Assembly (NCBI GenBank): GCA_019054805.1
Contig: JAHQIY010000049.1
Span: forward strand, 83,261 to 147,260
DNA length: 64,000 nt
Origin: Brachionus manjavacas
Lineage: Eukaryota > Rotifera > Eurotatoria > Ploima > Brachionidae
Reading direction: 5' to 3'
Shown piece after piece: positions 35,741-50,083 of the stretch. Made by a program: the position numbers and the translations under genes. The notes under the pieces were generated by a model, which ran no database searches, was not told the origin of the DNA, and saw nothing but the letters and a program-made list of their open reading frames with translations. Each line of letters begins with the position of its first letter. The first letter of the stretch is position 1.

Positions 35741-38532
35741 AAATGGGAGAAAAATTTCATAACTTGAATGAGAGAAGTGAAATTGGTTTTCCATATTTGT
35801 TTCAAAAGCCTGATTTTAGTCTTGAGCTTAATTAAGCAATTAAAAGTAAACAAAAATCAGGCTTTTGATTAGGAAATGGGAGAACAATTTCATAACTTGA
35901 ATGAGAGAAGTGAAATTGGTTTCCCAAATTTTATTCATAAGCCTGATTTCAGTTTTGAGCTAAATTAAGTAACTAAAATGAAACTAAAATCAGGCTTTTA
36001 ATTAGGAAATGGGAAAACAATTTCATAACTTGAATGAGAGAAGTGAAATTGGTTTCCCAAATTTTATTCATAAGCCTGATTTCAGTTTTGAGCTTAGTTA
36101 AGTAACTAAAAGGAAACTAAAATCAGGCTTTTGATTAGGAAAAAAGAGAACAATTTCATAACTTGAATGAGAGAAGTGAAATTGGTTTCCCAAATTTTAT
36201 TCAAAAGCCTGATTTTAGTCTTGAGCTTAATTAAGCAACTAAAAGTAAACAAAAATCAGGCTTTTGATTAGGAAATGGGAGAAAAATTTCATAACTTGAA
36301 TGAGAGAAGTGAAATTGGTTTTCCATATTTGTTTCAAAAGCCTGATTTTAGTCTTGAGCTTAATTAAGCAATTAAAAGTAAACAAAAATCAGGCTTTTGA
36401 TTAGGAAATGGGAGAACAAATTCATAACTTGTATGTGAGAACTGAAATTGGTTTTCCATATTTGTTTCCAAAGCCTGATTTATATATAAAGTTCATTCAA
36501 GTACCTAAAATCACAAAAAAATCAGGCTTTTGATTAGGAAATAAGAGAACAATTTCATTTCTTGTATGAGAGAAGTGAAATTGGTTTCCCATATTTTATT
36601 CAAAAGCCTGATTTCAGTTTTGAGCTTAGTTAAGTACCTAAAAGGAAACTAAAATCAGGCTTTTGATTAGGAAAAAGAGAACAATTTCATAACTTGAATG
36701 AGAGAAGTGAAATTGGTTTCCCAAATTTTATTCAAAAGCCTGATTTTAGTCTTGAGCTTAATTAAGCAACTAAAAGTAAACAAAAATCAGGCTTTTGATT
36801 AGGAAATGGGAGAAAAATTTCATAACTTGAATGAGAGAAGTGAAATTGGTTTTCCATATTTGTTTCAAAAGCCTGATTTTAGTCTTGAGCTTAATTAAGC
36901 AATTAAAAGTAAACAAAAATCAGGCTTTTGATTAGGAAATGGGAGAACAATTTCATAACTTGAATGAGAGAAGTGAAATTGGTTTCCCAAATTTTATTCA
37001 TAAGCCTGATTTCAGTTTTGAGCTAAATTAAGTAACTAAAATGAAACTAAAATCAGGCTTTTAATTAGGAAATGGGAAAACAATTTCATAACTTGAATGA
37101 GAGAAGTGAAATTGGTTTCCCAAATTTTATTCATAAGCCTGATTTCAGTTTTGAGCTAAATTAAGTAACTAAAATGAAACTAAAATCAGGCTTTTAATTA
37201 GGAAATGGGAAAACAATTTCATAACTTGAATGAGAGAAGTGAAATTGGTTTCCCAAATTTTATTCATAAGCCTGATTTCAGTTTTGAGCTAAATTAAGTA
37301 ACTAAAATGAAACTAAAATCAGGCTTTTTATTAGGAAATGGGAAAACAATTTCATAACTTGAATGAGAGAAGTGAAATTGGTTTCCCAAATTTTATTCAA
37401 AAGCCTGATTTTAGTCTTGAGCTTAATTAAGCAACTAAAAGTAAACAAAAATCAGGCTTTTGATTAGGAAATGGGAGAAAAATTTCATAACTTGAATGAG
37501 AGAAGTGAAATTGGTTTTCCATATTTGTTTCAAAAGCCTGATTTTAGTCTTGAGCTTAATTAAGCAATTAAAAGTAAACAAAAATCAGGCTTTTGATTAG
37601 GAAATGGGAGAACAATTTCATAACTTGAATGAGAGAAGTGAAATTGGTTTCCCAAATTTTATTCATAAGCCTGATTTCAGTTTTGAGCTAAATTAAGTAA
37701 CTAAAATGAAACTAAAATCAGGCTTTTAATTAGGAAATGGGAAAACAATTTCATAACTTGAATGAGAGAAGTGAAATTGGTTTCCCAAATTTTATTCATA
37801 AGCCTGATTTCAGTTTTGAGCTTAGTTAAGTAACTAAAAGGAAACTAAAATCAGGCTTTTGATTAGGAAAAAAGAGAACAATTTCATAACTTGAATGAGA
37901 GAAGTGAAATTGGTTTCCCAAATTTTATTCAAAAGCCTGATTTTAGTCTTGAGCTTAATTAAGCAACTAAAAGTAAACAAAAATCAGGCTTTTGATTAGG
38001 AAATGGGAGAAAAATTTCATAACTTGAATGAGAGAAGTGAAATTGGTTTTCCATATTTGTTTCAAAAGCCTGATTTTAGTCTTGAGCTTAATTAAGCAAT
38101 TAAAAGTAAACAAAAATCAGGCTTTTGATTAGGAAATGGGAGAACAATTTCATAACTTGAATGAGAGAAGTGAAATTGGTTTCCCAAATTTTATTCATAA
38201 GCCTGATTTCAGTTTTGAGCTAAATTAAGTAACTAAAATGAAACTAAAATCAGGCTTTTAATTAGGAAATGGGAAAACAATTTCATAACTTGAATGAGAG
38301 AAGTGAAATTGGTTTCCCAAATTTTATTCATAAGCCTGATTTCAGTTTTGAGCTAAATTAAGTAACTAAAATGAAACTAAAATCAGGCTTTTAATTAGGA
38401 AATGGGAAAACAATTTCATAACTTGAATGAGAGAAGTGAAATTGGTTTCCCAAATTTTATTCATAAGCCTGATTTCAGTTTTGAGCTAAATTAAGTAACT
38501 AAAATGAAACTAAAATCAGGCTTTTTATTAGG
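35741..38532 (+). repeat. Higher-order repeat of four to five 133-bp units
   Basis: The marker AAATGGGAGAAAAATTTC, followed by a TTTGTTTC-type arm and the spacer AAGCAATTAAAAGTAAAC, occurs at 35741, 36273, 36804, 37469 and 38001. Spacings are 532, 531, 665 and 532 bp, i.e. 4, 4, 5 and 4 units. Units between markers match their counterparts better than their neighbours. Longer versions lie to the right: CCTTAAATCAC recurs at about 38631, 39829 and 40890, and GATCAGGAAATAAG at about 43172 and 43972. Confidence 0.8.
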
Positions 38533-41500
38533 AAATGGGAAAACAATTTCATAACTTGAATGAGAGAACTGAAATTGGTTTTCCATATTTGTTTCCAAAG
38601 CCTGATTTATTTATAAAGTTCATTCAAGTACCTTAAATCACAAAAAAATCAGGCTTTTGATTAGGAAATAAGAGAACAATTTCATTTCTTGTATGAGAGA
38701 AGTGAAATTGGTTTTCCTAATTTTATTCAAAAGCCTGATTTCAGTTTTGAGCTTAATTAAGTAACTAAAAGGAAACTAAAATCAGGCTTTTGATTAGGAA
38801 ATAAGAGAACAATTTCATATCTTGTATGAGAGAAGTGAAATTGGTTTCCCATATTTTATTCATAAGCCTGATTTCAGTTTTGAGCTAAATTAAGTAACTA
38901 AAATGAAACTAAAATCAGGCTTTTAATTAGGAAATGGGAAAACAATTTCATAACTTGAATGAGAGAAGTGAAATTGGTTTCCCAAATTTTATTCATAAGC
39001 CTGATTTCAGTTTTGAGCTTAGTTAAGTAACTAAAAGGAAACTAAAATCAGGCTTTTGATTAGGAAAAAAGAGAACAATTTCATAACTTGTATGAGAGAA
39101 GTGAAATTGGTTTTCCATATTTTATTCAAAAGCCTGATTTCAGTCTTGAGCTTAATTAAGTAACTAAAAGGAAACTAAAATCAGGCTTTTGATTAGGAAA
39201 AAGAGAACAATTTCATAACTTGAATGAGAGAAGTGAAATTGGTTTCCCAAATTTTATTCATAAGCCTGATTTCAGTTTTGAGCTAAATTAAGTAACTAAA
39301 ATGAAACTAAAATCAGGCTTTTAATTAGGAAATGAGAAAACAATTTCATAACTTGTATGTGAGAACTGAAATTGGTTTTCCATATTTGTTTCCAAAGCCT
39401 GATTTATATATAAAGTTCATTCAAGTACCTAAAATCACAAAAAAATCAGGCTTTTGATTAGGAAATAAGAGAACAATTTCATAACTTGAATGAGAGAAGT
39501 GAAATTGGTTTCCCAAATTTTATTCATAAGCCTGATTTTAGTCTTGAGCTTAATTAAGCAATTAAAAGTAAACAAAAATCAGGCTTTTAATTAGGAAATG
39601 GGAAAACAATTTCATAACTTGAATGAGAGAAGTGAAATTGGTTTCCCAAATTTTATTCATAAGCCTGATTTCAGTTTTGAGCTAAATTAAGTAACTAAAA
39701 TGAAACTAAAATCAGGCTTTTAATTAGGAAATGGGAAAACAATTTCATAACTTGTATGTGAGAACTGAAATTGGTTTTCCATATTTGTTTCCAAAGCCTG
39801 ATTTATATATAAAGTTCATTCAAGTACCTTAAATCACAAAAAAATCAGGCTTTTGATTAGGAAATAAGAGAACAATTTCATTTCTTGTATGAGAGAAGTG
39901 AAATTGGTTTTCCTAATTTTATTCAAAAGCCTGATTTCAGTTTTGAGCTTAATTAAGTAACTAAAAGGAAACTAAAATCAGGCTTTTGATTAGGAAATAA
40001 GAGAACAATTTCATATCTTGTATGAGAGAAGTGAAATTGGTTTCCCATATTTTATTTAAAAGCCTGATTTCAGTTTTGAGCTTAGTTAAGTAACTAAAAG
40101 GAAACTAAAATCAGGCTTTTGATTAGGAAAAAAGAGAACAATTTCATAACTTGAATGAGAGAAGTGAAATTGGTTTCCCAAATTTTATTCATAAGCCTGA
40201 TTTTAGTCTTGAGCTTAATTAAGCAATTAAAAGTAAACAAAAATCAGGCTTTTAATTAGGAAATGGGAAAACAATTTCATAACTTGAATGAGAGAAGTGA
40301 AATTGGTTTCCCAAATTTTATTCATAAGCCTGATTTCAGTTTTGAGCTAAATTAAGTAACTAAAATGAAACTAAAATCAGGCTTTTAATTAGGAAATGGG
40401 AAAACAATTTCATAACTTGTATGTGAGAACTAAAATTGGTTTTCCATATTTGTTTCCAAAGCCTGATTTATATATAAAGTTCATTCAAGTACCTAAAATC
40501 ACAAAAAAATCAGGCTTTTGATTAGGAAATAAGAGAACAATTTCATAACTTGAATGAGAGAAGTGAAATTGGTTTCCCAAATTTTATTCATAAGCCTGAT
40601 TTCAGTTTTGAGCTAAATTAAGTAACTAAAATGAAACTAAAATCAGGCTTTTAATTAGGAAATGGGAAAACAATTTCATAACTTGAATGAGAGAAGTGAA
40701 ATTGGTTTCCCAAATTTTATTCATAACCTTATTTCAGTTTTGAGCTAAATTAAGTAACTAAAATGAAACTCAAATCAGGCTTTTAATTAGGAAATGGGAA
40801 AACAATTTCATAACTTGTATGTGAGAACTGAAATTGGTTTTCCATATTTGTTTCCAAAGCCTGATTTATATATAAAGTTCATTCAAGTACCTTAAATCAC
40901 AAAAATCAGGCTTTTGATTAGGAAATAAGAGAACAATTTCATTTCTTGTATGAGAGAAGTGAAATTGGTTTTCCTAATTTTATTCAAAAGCCTGATTTCA
41001 GTTTTGAGCTTAATTAAGTAACTAAAAGAAAACTAAAATCAGGCTTTCGATTAGGAAATAAGAGAACAATTTCATATCTTGTATGAGAGAAGTGAAATTG
41101 GTTTCCCATATTTTATTTAAAAGCCTGATTTTAGTCTTGAGCTTAATTAAGTAACTAAAAGGAAACAAAAATCAGGCCTCTGATTATGAAATGGGAGAAC
41201 AATTTCATAACTTGTATGAGAGAAGTGAAATTGGTTTCCCATATTTTATTCAAAAGCCTGATTTCAGTTTTGAGCTTAGTTAAGTAACTAAAAGGAAACT
41301 AAAATCAGGCTTTTGATTAGGAAAAAAGAGAACAATTTCATAACTTGAATGAGAGAAGTGAAATTGGTTTCCCAAATTTTATTCATAAGCCTGATTTTAG
41401 TCTTGAGCTTAATTAAGCAATTAAAAGTAAACAAAAATCAGGCTTTTAATTAGGAAATGGGAAAACAATTTCATAACTTGAATGAGAGAAGTGAAATTGG

Positions 41501-44500
41501 TTTCCCAAATTTTATTCATAAGCCTGATTTCAGTTTTGAGCTAAATTAAGTAACTAAAATGAAACTAAAATCAGGCTTTTAATTAGGAAATGGGAAAACA
41601 ATTTCATAACTTGTATGTGAGAACTGAAATTGGTTTTCCATATTTGTTTCCAAAGCCTGATTTATATATAAAGTTCATTCAAGTACCTAAAATCACAAAA
41701 AAATCAGGCTTTTGATTAGGAAATAAGAGAACAATTTCATTTCTTGTATGAGAGAAGTGAAATTGGTTTCCCAAATTTTATTCATAAGCCTGATTTCAGT
41801 TTTGAGCTAAATTAAGTAACTAAAATGAAACTAAAATCAGGCTTTTAATTAGGAAATGGGAAAACAATTTCATAACTTGAATGAGAGAAGTGAAATTGGT
41901 TTCCCAAATTTTATTCATAACCTTATTTCAGTTTTGAGCTAAATTAAGTAACTAAAAGGAAACTAAAATCAGGCTTTTGATTAGGAAATAAGAGAACAAT
42001 TTCATATCTTGTATGAGAGAAGTGAAATTGGTTTCCCATATTTTATTTAAAAGCCTGATTTATATCTTGAGCTTAATTCAAGTACCTAAAAGGTAACTAA
42101 AATCAGGCTTTGATTAGGAAATGGGAGAACAATTTCATAACTTGAATGAGAGAAGTGAATTTGGTTTTCCATATTTTATTCAAAAGCCTGATTTCAGTTT
42201 TGAGCTTAATTAAGTGACTAAAAGGAAACTAAAATCAGGCTTTTGATTAGGAAAAAAGAGAACAATTTCATAACTTGAATGAGAGAAGTGAAATTGGTTT
42301 CCCAAATTTTATTCATAAGCCTGATTTCAGTTTTGAGCTAAATTAAGTAACTAAAATGAAACTAAAATCAGGCTTTTAATTAGAAATGAGAAAACAATTT
42401 CATAACTTGTATGTGAGAACTGAAATTGGTTTTCCATATTTGTTTCCAAAGCCTGATTTATATATAAAGTTCATTCAAGTACCTAAAATCACAAAAAAAT
42501 CAGGCTTTTGATTAGGAAATAAGAGAACAATTTCATAACTTGAATGAGAGAAGTGAAATTGGTTTCCCAAATTTTATTCATAAGCCTGATTTCAGTTTTG
42601 AGCTAAATTTAGTAACTAAAATGAAACTAAAATCAGGCTTTTAATTAGAAATGGGAAAACAATTTCATAACTTGAATGAGAGAAGTGAAATTGGTTTCCC
42701 AAATTTTATTCATAAGCCTGATTTCAGTCTTGAGCTTAATTAAGTAACTAAAATGAAACTAAAATCAGGCTTTTGATTAGGAAATGGGAGAACAATTTCA
42801 TAACTTGTATGTGAGAACTGAAATTGGTTTTCCATATTTGTTTCCAAAGCCTGATTTATATATAAAGTTCATTCAAGTACCTAAAATCACAAAAAAATCA
42901 GGCTTTTGATTAGGAAATGGGAGAACAATTTCATAACTTGAATGAGAGAAGTGAAATTGGTTTCCCGAATTTTATTCATAAGCCTGATTTCAGTTTTGAG
43001 CTAAATTAAGTAACTAAAATGAAACTAAAATCAGGCTTTTAATTAGGAAATGGGAAAACAATTTCATAACTTGTATGTGAGAACTGAAATTGGTTTTCCA
43101 TATTTGTTTCCAAAGCCTGATTTATATATAAAGTTCATTCAAGTACCTAAAATCACAAAAAAATCAGGCTTTTGATCAGGAAATAAGAGAACAATTTCAT
43201 TTCTTGTATGAGAGAAGTGAAATTGGTTTCCCATATTTTATTCAAAAGCCTGATTTCAGTTTTGAGCTTAGTTAAGTAACTAAAAGGAAACTAAAATCAG
43301 GCTTTTGATTAGGAAATGGGAGAACAATTTCATAACTTGAATGAGAGAAGTGAAATTGGTTTCCCAAATTTTATTCAAAAGCCTGATTTCAGTTTTGAGC
43401 TTAATTAAGTAACTAAAAGGAAACTAAAATCAGGCTTTTGATTAGGAAATGGGAGAACAATTTCATAACTTGAATGAGAGAAGTGAAATTGGTTTTCCGT
43501 ATTTGTTTCAAAAGCCTGATTTTAGTCTTGAGCTTAATTAAGTAACTAAAATGAAACTAAAATCAGGCTTTTGATTAGGAAATGGGAGAACAATTTCATA
43601 ACTTGTATGTGAGAACTGAAATTGGTTTTCCATATTTGTTTCCAAAGCCTGATTTATATATAAAGTTCATTCAAGTACCTAAAATCACAAAAAAATCAGG
43701 CTTTTGATTAGAAATGGGAGAACAATTTCATAACTTGAATGAGAGAAGTGAAATTGGTTTCCCGAATTTTATTCATAAGCCTGATTTCAGTTTTGAGCTA
43801 AATTAAGTAACTAAAATGAAACTAAAATCAGGCTTTTAATTAGGAAATGGGAAAACAATTTCATAACTTGTATGTGAGAACTGAAATTGGTTTTCCATAT
43901 TTGTTTCCAAAGCCTGATTTATATATAAAGTTCATTCAAGTACCTAAAATCACAAAAAAATCAGGCTTTTGATCAGGAAATAAGAGAACAATTTCATTTC
44001 TTGTATGAGAGAAGTGAAATTGGTTTCCCATATTTTATTCAAAAGCCTGATTTCAGTTTTGAGCTTAGTTAAGTAACTAAAAGGAAACTAAAATCAGGCT
44101 TTTGATTAGGAAAAAAGAGAACAATTTCATAACTTGAATGAGAGAAGTGAAATTGGTTTCCCAAATTTTATTCAAAAGCCTGATTTCAGTTTTGAGCTTA
44201 ATTAAGTAACTAAAAGGAAACTAAAATCAGGCTTTTGATTAGGAAATGGGAGAACGATTTCATAAATTGTATGCGAGAAGTGAAATTGGTTTTCCATATT
44301 TGTTTCAAAAGCCTGATTTTAGTCTTGAGCTTAATTAAGCAACTAAAAGTAAACAAAAATCAGGCTTCTGATTAGGAAATGGGAGAACAATTTCATAACT
44401 TGAATGAGAGAAGTGAAATTGGTTTCCCAAATTTTATTCATAAGCCTGATTTCAGTTTTGAGCTAAATTAAGTAACTAAAATGAAACTAAAATCAGGCTT

Positions 44501-47500
44501 TTAATTAGGAAATGGGAAAACAATTTCATAACTTGAATGAGAGAAGTGAAATTGGTTTCCCAAATTTTATTCATAAGCCTGATTTCAGTTTTGAGCTAAA
44601 TTAAGTAACTAAAATGAAACTAAAATCAGGCTTTTAATTAGGAAATGGGAAAACAATTTCATAACTTGTATGTGAGAACTGAAATTGGTTTTCCATATTT
44701 GTTTCCAAAGCCTGATTTATATATAAAGTTCATTCAAGTACCTAAAATCACAAAAAAATCAGGCTTTTGATTAGGAAATAAGAGAACAATTTCATATCTT
44801 GTATGAGAGAAGTGAAATTGGTTTCCCATATTTTATTTAAAAGCCTGATTTTAGTCTTGAGCTTAATTAAGTAACTAAAAGGAAACAAAAATCAGGCCTC
44901 TGATTATGAAATGGGAGAACAATTTCATAACTTGTATGAGAGAAGTGAAATTGGTTTTCCATATTTGTTTCAAAAGCCTGATTTTAGTCTTGAGCTTAAT
45001 TAAGTAACTAAAAGGAAACTAAAATCAGGCTTTTGATTAGGAAATGGGAGAACGATTTCATAAATTGTATGCGAGAAGTGAAATTGGTTTTCCATATTTG
45101 TTTCAAAAGCCTGATTTTAGTCTTGAGCTTAATTAAGCAACTAAAAGTAAACAAAATCAGGCTTCTGATTAGGAAATGGGAGAACAATTTCATAACTTGA
45201 ATGAGAGAAGTGAAATTGGTTTCCCAAATTTTATTCATAAGCCTGATTTCAGTTTTGAGCTAAATTAAGTAACTAAAATGAAACTAAAATCAGGCTTTTA
45301 ATTAGGAAATGGGAAAACAATTTCATAACTTGAATGAGAGAAGTGAAATTGGTTTCCCAAATTTTATTCATAAGCCTGATTTCAGTTTTGAGCTAAATTA
45401 AGTAACTAAAATGAAACTAAAATCAGGCTTTTAATTAGGAAATGGGAAAACAATTTCATAACTTGTATGTGAGAACTGAAATTGGTTTTCCATATTTGTT
45501 TCCAAAGCCTGATTTATATATAAAGTTCATTCAAGTACCTAAAATCACAAAAAAATCAGGCTTTTGATTAGGAAATAAGAGAACAATTTCATATCTTGTA
45601 TGAGAGAAGTGAAATTGGTTTCCCATATTTTATTCAAAAGCCTGATTTCAGTTTTGAGCTTAGTTAAGTAACTAAAAGGAAACAAAAATCAGGCCTCTGA
45701 TTATGAAATGGGAGAACAATTTCATAACTTGTATGAGAGAAGTGAAATTGGTTTTCCATATTTGTTTCAAAAGCCTGATTTTAGTCTTGAGCTTAATTAA
45801 GCAACTAAAAGTAAACAAAAATCAGGCTTTTGATTAGGAAATGGGAGAACAATTTCATAACTTGAATGAGAGAAGTGAAATTGGTTTCCCAAATTTTATT
45901 CATAAGCCTGATTTCAGTTTTGAGCTAAATTAAGTAACTAAAATGAAACTAAAATCAGGCTTTTAATTAGGAAATGGAAAAACAATTTCATAACTTGTAT
46001 GTGAGAACTGAAATTGGTTTTCCATATTTGTTTCCAAAGCCTGATTTATATATAAAGTTCATTCAAGTACCTAAAATCACAAAAAAATCAGGCTTTTGAT
46101 TAGGAAATAAGAGAACAATTTCATTTCTTGTATGAGAGAAGTGAAATTGGTTTCCCATATTTTATTCAAAAGCCTGATTTCAGTTTTGAGCTTAATTAAG
46201 TAACTAAAAGGAAACTAAAATCAGGCTTTTGATTAGGAAATAAGAGAACAATTTCATATCTTGTATGAGAGAAGTGAAATTGGTTTCCCATATTTTTTTT
46301 AAAAGCCTGATTTTGGTCTTGAGCTTAATTAAGTAACTAAAAGGAAACAAAAATCAGGCTTTGATTAGGAAATGGGAGAACAATTTCATAACTTGAATGA
46401 GAGAAGTGAAATTGGTTTCCCAAATTTTATTCAAAAGCCTGATTTCAGTTTTGAGCTTAATTAAGTAACTAAAAGGAAACTAAAATCAGGCTTTTGATTA
46501 GGAAATGGGAGAACAATTTCATAACTTGAATGAGAGAAGTGAAATTGGTTTCCCAAATTTTATTCAAAAGCCTGATTTCAGTTTTGAGCTTAATTAAGTA
46601 ACTAAAAGGAAACTAAAATCAGGCTTTTGATTAGGAAATGGGAGAACAATTTCATAAATTGTATGCGAGAAGTGAAATTGGTTTTCCATATTTGTTTCCA
46701 AAGCCTGATTTATATATAAAGTTCATTCAAGTACCTAAAATCACAAAAAAATCAGGCTTTTGATTAGGAAATGGGAGAACAATTTCATAACTTGAATGAG
46801 AGAAGTGATATTGGTTTCCCAAATTTTATTCAAAAGCCTGATTTCAGTTTTGAGCTTAATTAAGTAACTAAAAGGAAACTAAAATCAGGCTTTTGATTAG
46901 GAAATGGGAGAACAATTTCATAAATTGTATGCGAGAAGTGTAATTGGTTTTCCATATTTGTTTCCAAAGCCTGATTTATATATAAAGTTCATTCAAGTAC
47001 CTAAAATCACAAAAAAATCAGGCTTTTGATTAGGAAATGGGAGAACAATTTCATAACTTGTATGAGAGAAGTAAAATTGGTTTTCCATATTTGTTTCAAA
47101 AGCCTGATTTATATATAAAGTTCATTCAAGTACCTAAAATCACAAAAAAATCAGGCTTTTGATTAAGAAATGGGAGAACAATTTCATAACTTGTATGAGA
47201 GAAGTGAATTTGGTTTTCCTAATTTTATTCAAAAGCCTGATTTCAGTTTTGAGCTTAATTAAGTAACTAAAAGGAAACTAAAATCAGGCTTTTGATTAGG
47301 AAATAAGAGAACAATTTCATATCTTGTATGAGAGAAGTGAAATTGGTTTCCCATATTTTTTTTAAAAGCCTGATTTAGGTCTTGAGCTTAATTAAGTAAC
47401 TAAAAGGAAACAAAAATCAGGCTTTGATTAGGAAATATGAGAACAATTTCATAACTTGAATGAGAGAAGTGAAATTGGTTTCCCAAATTTTATTCAAAAG

Positions 47501-49566
47501 CCTGATTTCAGTTTTGAGCTTAATTAAGTAACTAAAAGGAAACTAAAATCAGGCTTTTGATTAGGAAATGGGAGAACAATTTCATATCTTGTATGAGAGA
47601 AGTGAAATTGGTTTCCCATATTTTTTTTAAAAGCCTGATTTAGGTCTTGAGCTTAATTAAGTAACTAAAAGGAAACAAAAATCAGGCTTTGATTAGGAAA
47701 TTTGAGAACAATTTCATAACTTGAATGAGAGAAGTGAAATTGGTTTCCCAAATTTTATTCAAAAGCCTGATTTCAGTTTTGAGCTTAATTAAGTAACTAA
47801 AAGGAAACTAAAATCAGGCTTTTGATTAGGAAATGGGAGAACAATTTCATAACTTGAATGAGAGAAGTGAAATTGGTTTTCCCAAATTTTATTCAAAAGC
47901 CTGATTTCAGTTTTGAGCTTAATTAAGTAACTAAAAGGAAACTAAAATCAGGCTTTTGATTAGGAAATGGGAGAACAATTTCATAACTTGTATGCGAGAA
48001 GTGAAATTGGTTTTCCATATTTGTTTCCAAAGCCTGATTTATATATAAAGTTCATTCAAGTACCTAAAATCACAAAAAAATCAGGCTTTTGATTAGGAAA
48101 TGGGAGAACAATTTCATAACTTGTATGAGAGAAGTAAAATTGGTTTTCCATATTTGTTTCAAAAGCCTGATTTATATATAAAGTTCATTCAAGTACCTAA
48201 AATCACAAAAAAATCAGGCTTTTGATTAGGAAATGGGAGAACAATTTCATAACTTGTATGAGAGAAGTGAATTTGGTTTTCCTAATTTTATTCAAAAGCC
48301 TGATTTCAGTTTTGAGCTTAATTAAGTAACTAAAAGGAAACTAAAATCAGACTTTTGATTAGGAAATAAGAGAACAATTTCATATCTTGTATGAGAGAAG
48401 TGAAATTGGTTTCCCATATTTTTTTTAAAAGCCTGATTTTGGTCTTGAGCTTAATTAAGTAACTAAAGGGAAACAAAAATCAGGCCTCTGATTAGGAAAT
48501 GGGAGAACAATTTCATAACTGGTATCAGAAAAGTGAAACTGGTTTCCCATATTTTATTTAAAGCCTGATTTAAGTTTTGAGCTTAATTAAGTAACTAAAA
48601 GGAGACAAAAATCAGGCTTTTGATTAGGAAATGGGAGAACAATTTCATAACTTGTATCAGAGAAGTGAAATTGGTTTTTTCATATTTTATTCAAAAGCCT
48701 GATTTCAGTTTTGAGCTTAATTAAGTAACTAAAGGGAAACAAAAATAAGGCCTCTGATTTGGAAATGGGAGAACAATTTCATAACTTGTATCAGAGAAGT
48801 GAAATTGGTTTTCCATATTTGTTTCAAAAGCCTGATTTATATCTAAAGTTCATTCAAGTACCTAAAAGCCCAAAAAATAAGGCTTTTGAATTTGACATGG
48901 TAAAAACAATTTCATAAATTGTATGAGAGAAGTGAAATTGCTTTTCCATATTTTATTTAAAAGCCCGATTTTAGTCTTGAGCTTAATTAAGTAACTAAAA
49001 GGAAACCAAAATCAGGCTTTTGAATTAGACATGGTAAAAACAATTTCATAACTCGTATCAGAGAAATGAAATTGGTTTTCCATATTTTATTCAAAGGCCT
49101 GATTTTCGTCTTGAGCATAATTAAGTAACTAAAAGGAGACAAAAATCAGGCTTTTGATTAGGAAATGGGAGAACAATTTCATATCTTGTATGAGAGAAGT
49201 GAAATTGGTTTTCCATTTCTAACTTTAAAGCCTGATTTCAGTCTTGAGCTTAATTAAGAAACAAAAAGGAAACAAAAATCATGCATTTGATTAGGAAATG
49301 GGAGAACAATTTCATAACTTGTATGAGAGAAGTGAAATTGGTTTTCATTTTTGTTTAAAAAGCCTGATTTTTATCTAAAGTTCATTCAAGTACCTAAAAG
49401 TACAAAAAAAAAGGCTTTTGAAAAAGACATGGTAAAAACAATTTCATAACTCGTATGAGAGAAGTGAAATTGGTTTTCCATTTCTAACTTTAAAGCCTGA
49501 TTTCAGTCTTGAGCTTAATTAAGAAAACAAAAAGGAAACAAAAATCAGGCTTTTGATTAGGAAATG

Positions 49567-50083
49567 TCAGTCTTCACTTTCACTTTTCTCATACGATGAA
49601 ATTGTTTTTACCATGTCTTATTCAAAAGCCTTATTTTTTTGTGCTTTTAGGTACTTGAATGAACTTTAGATAAAAATCAGGCTTTTTAAAAAAAAATGAA
49701 AATCAATTTCACTTCTCTCATACATGTTATGAAATTGTTCTCCCATTTCCTAATGAAAAGCCTGATTTTTTTTTCCTTTTTGTTTCTTAATCAAGCTCAA
49801 GACTGAAATCAGGCTTTAAAATTAGAAATGGAAAACCAATTTCACTTCTCTCATACAAGTTATGAAATTGTTCTCCTATTTGCTAATCAAAAGCCTGATT
49901 TTTGTTTCCTTTTTGTTTCTTAATTAAGCTCAAGACTGAAATCAGGCTTTAAAATTAGAAATGGAAAACCAATTTCACTTCTCTCATACATGTAATGAAA
50001 TTGTTCTCCAATTTCCTAATCAAAAGCCTGATTTTTGTTTCCTTTTTGTTTCTTAATCAAGCTCAAGACTGAAATCAGGCTTT
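49567..50083 (-). repeat. Inverted block of about four 133-bp units
   Basis: At about 49567 the array switches to the opposite orientation (TCTCATACGATGAAATTG, CCATGTCTTATTCAAAAGCC, TTAGGTACTTGAATGAAC), reading as the reverse complement of ordinary units. It returns to forward within the shared CAGGCTTTT arm at about 50083. The right border is seamless because the outer arms are inverted repeats of each other; the left border breaks a unit after GGAAATG. The inverted units belong to the same subfamilies as their neighbours (GAAACAAAAAGGAAAC type). Confidence 0.85.
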
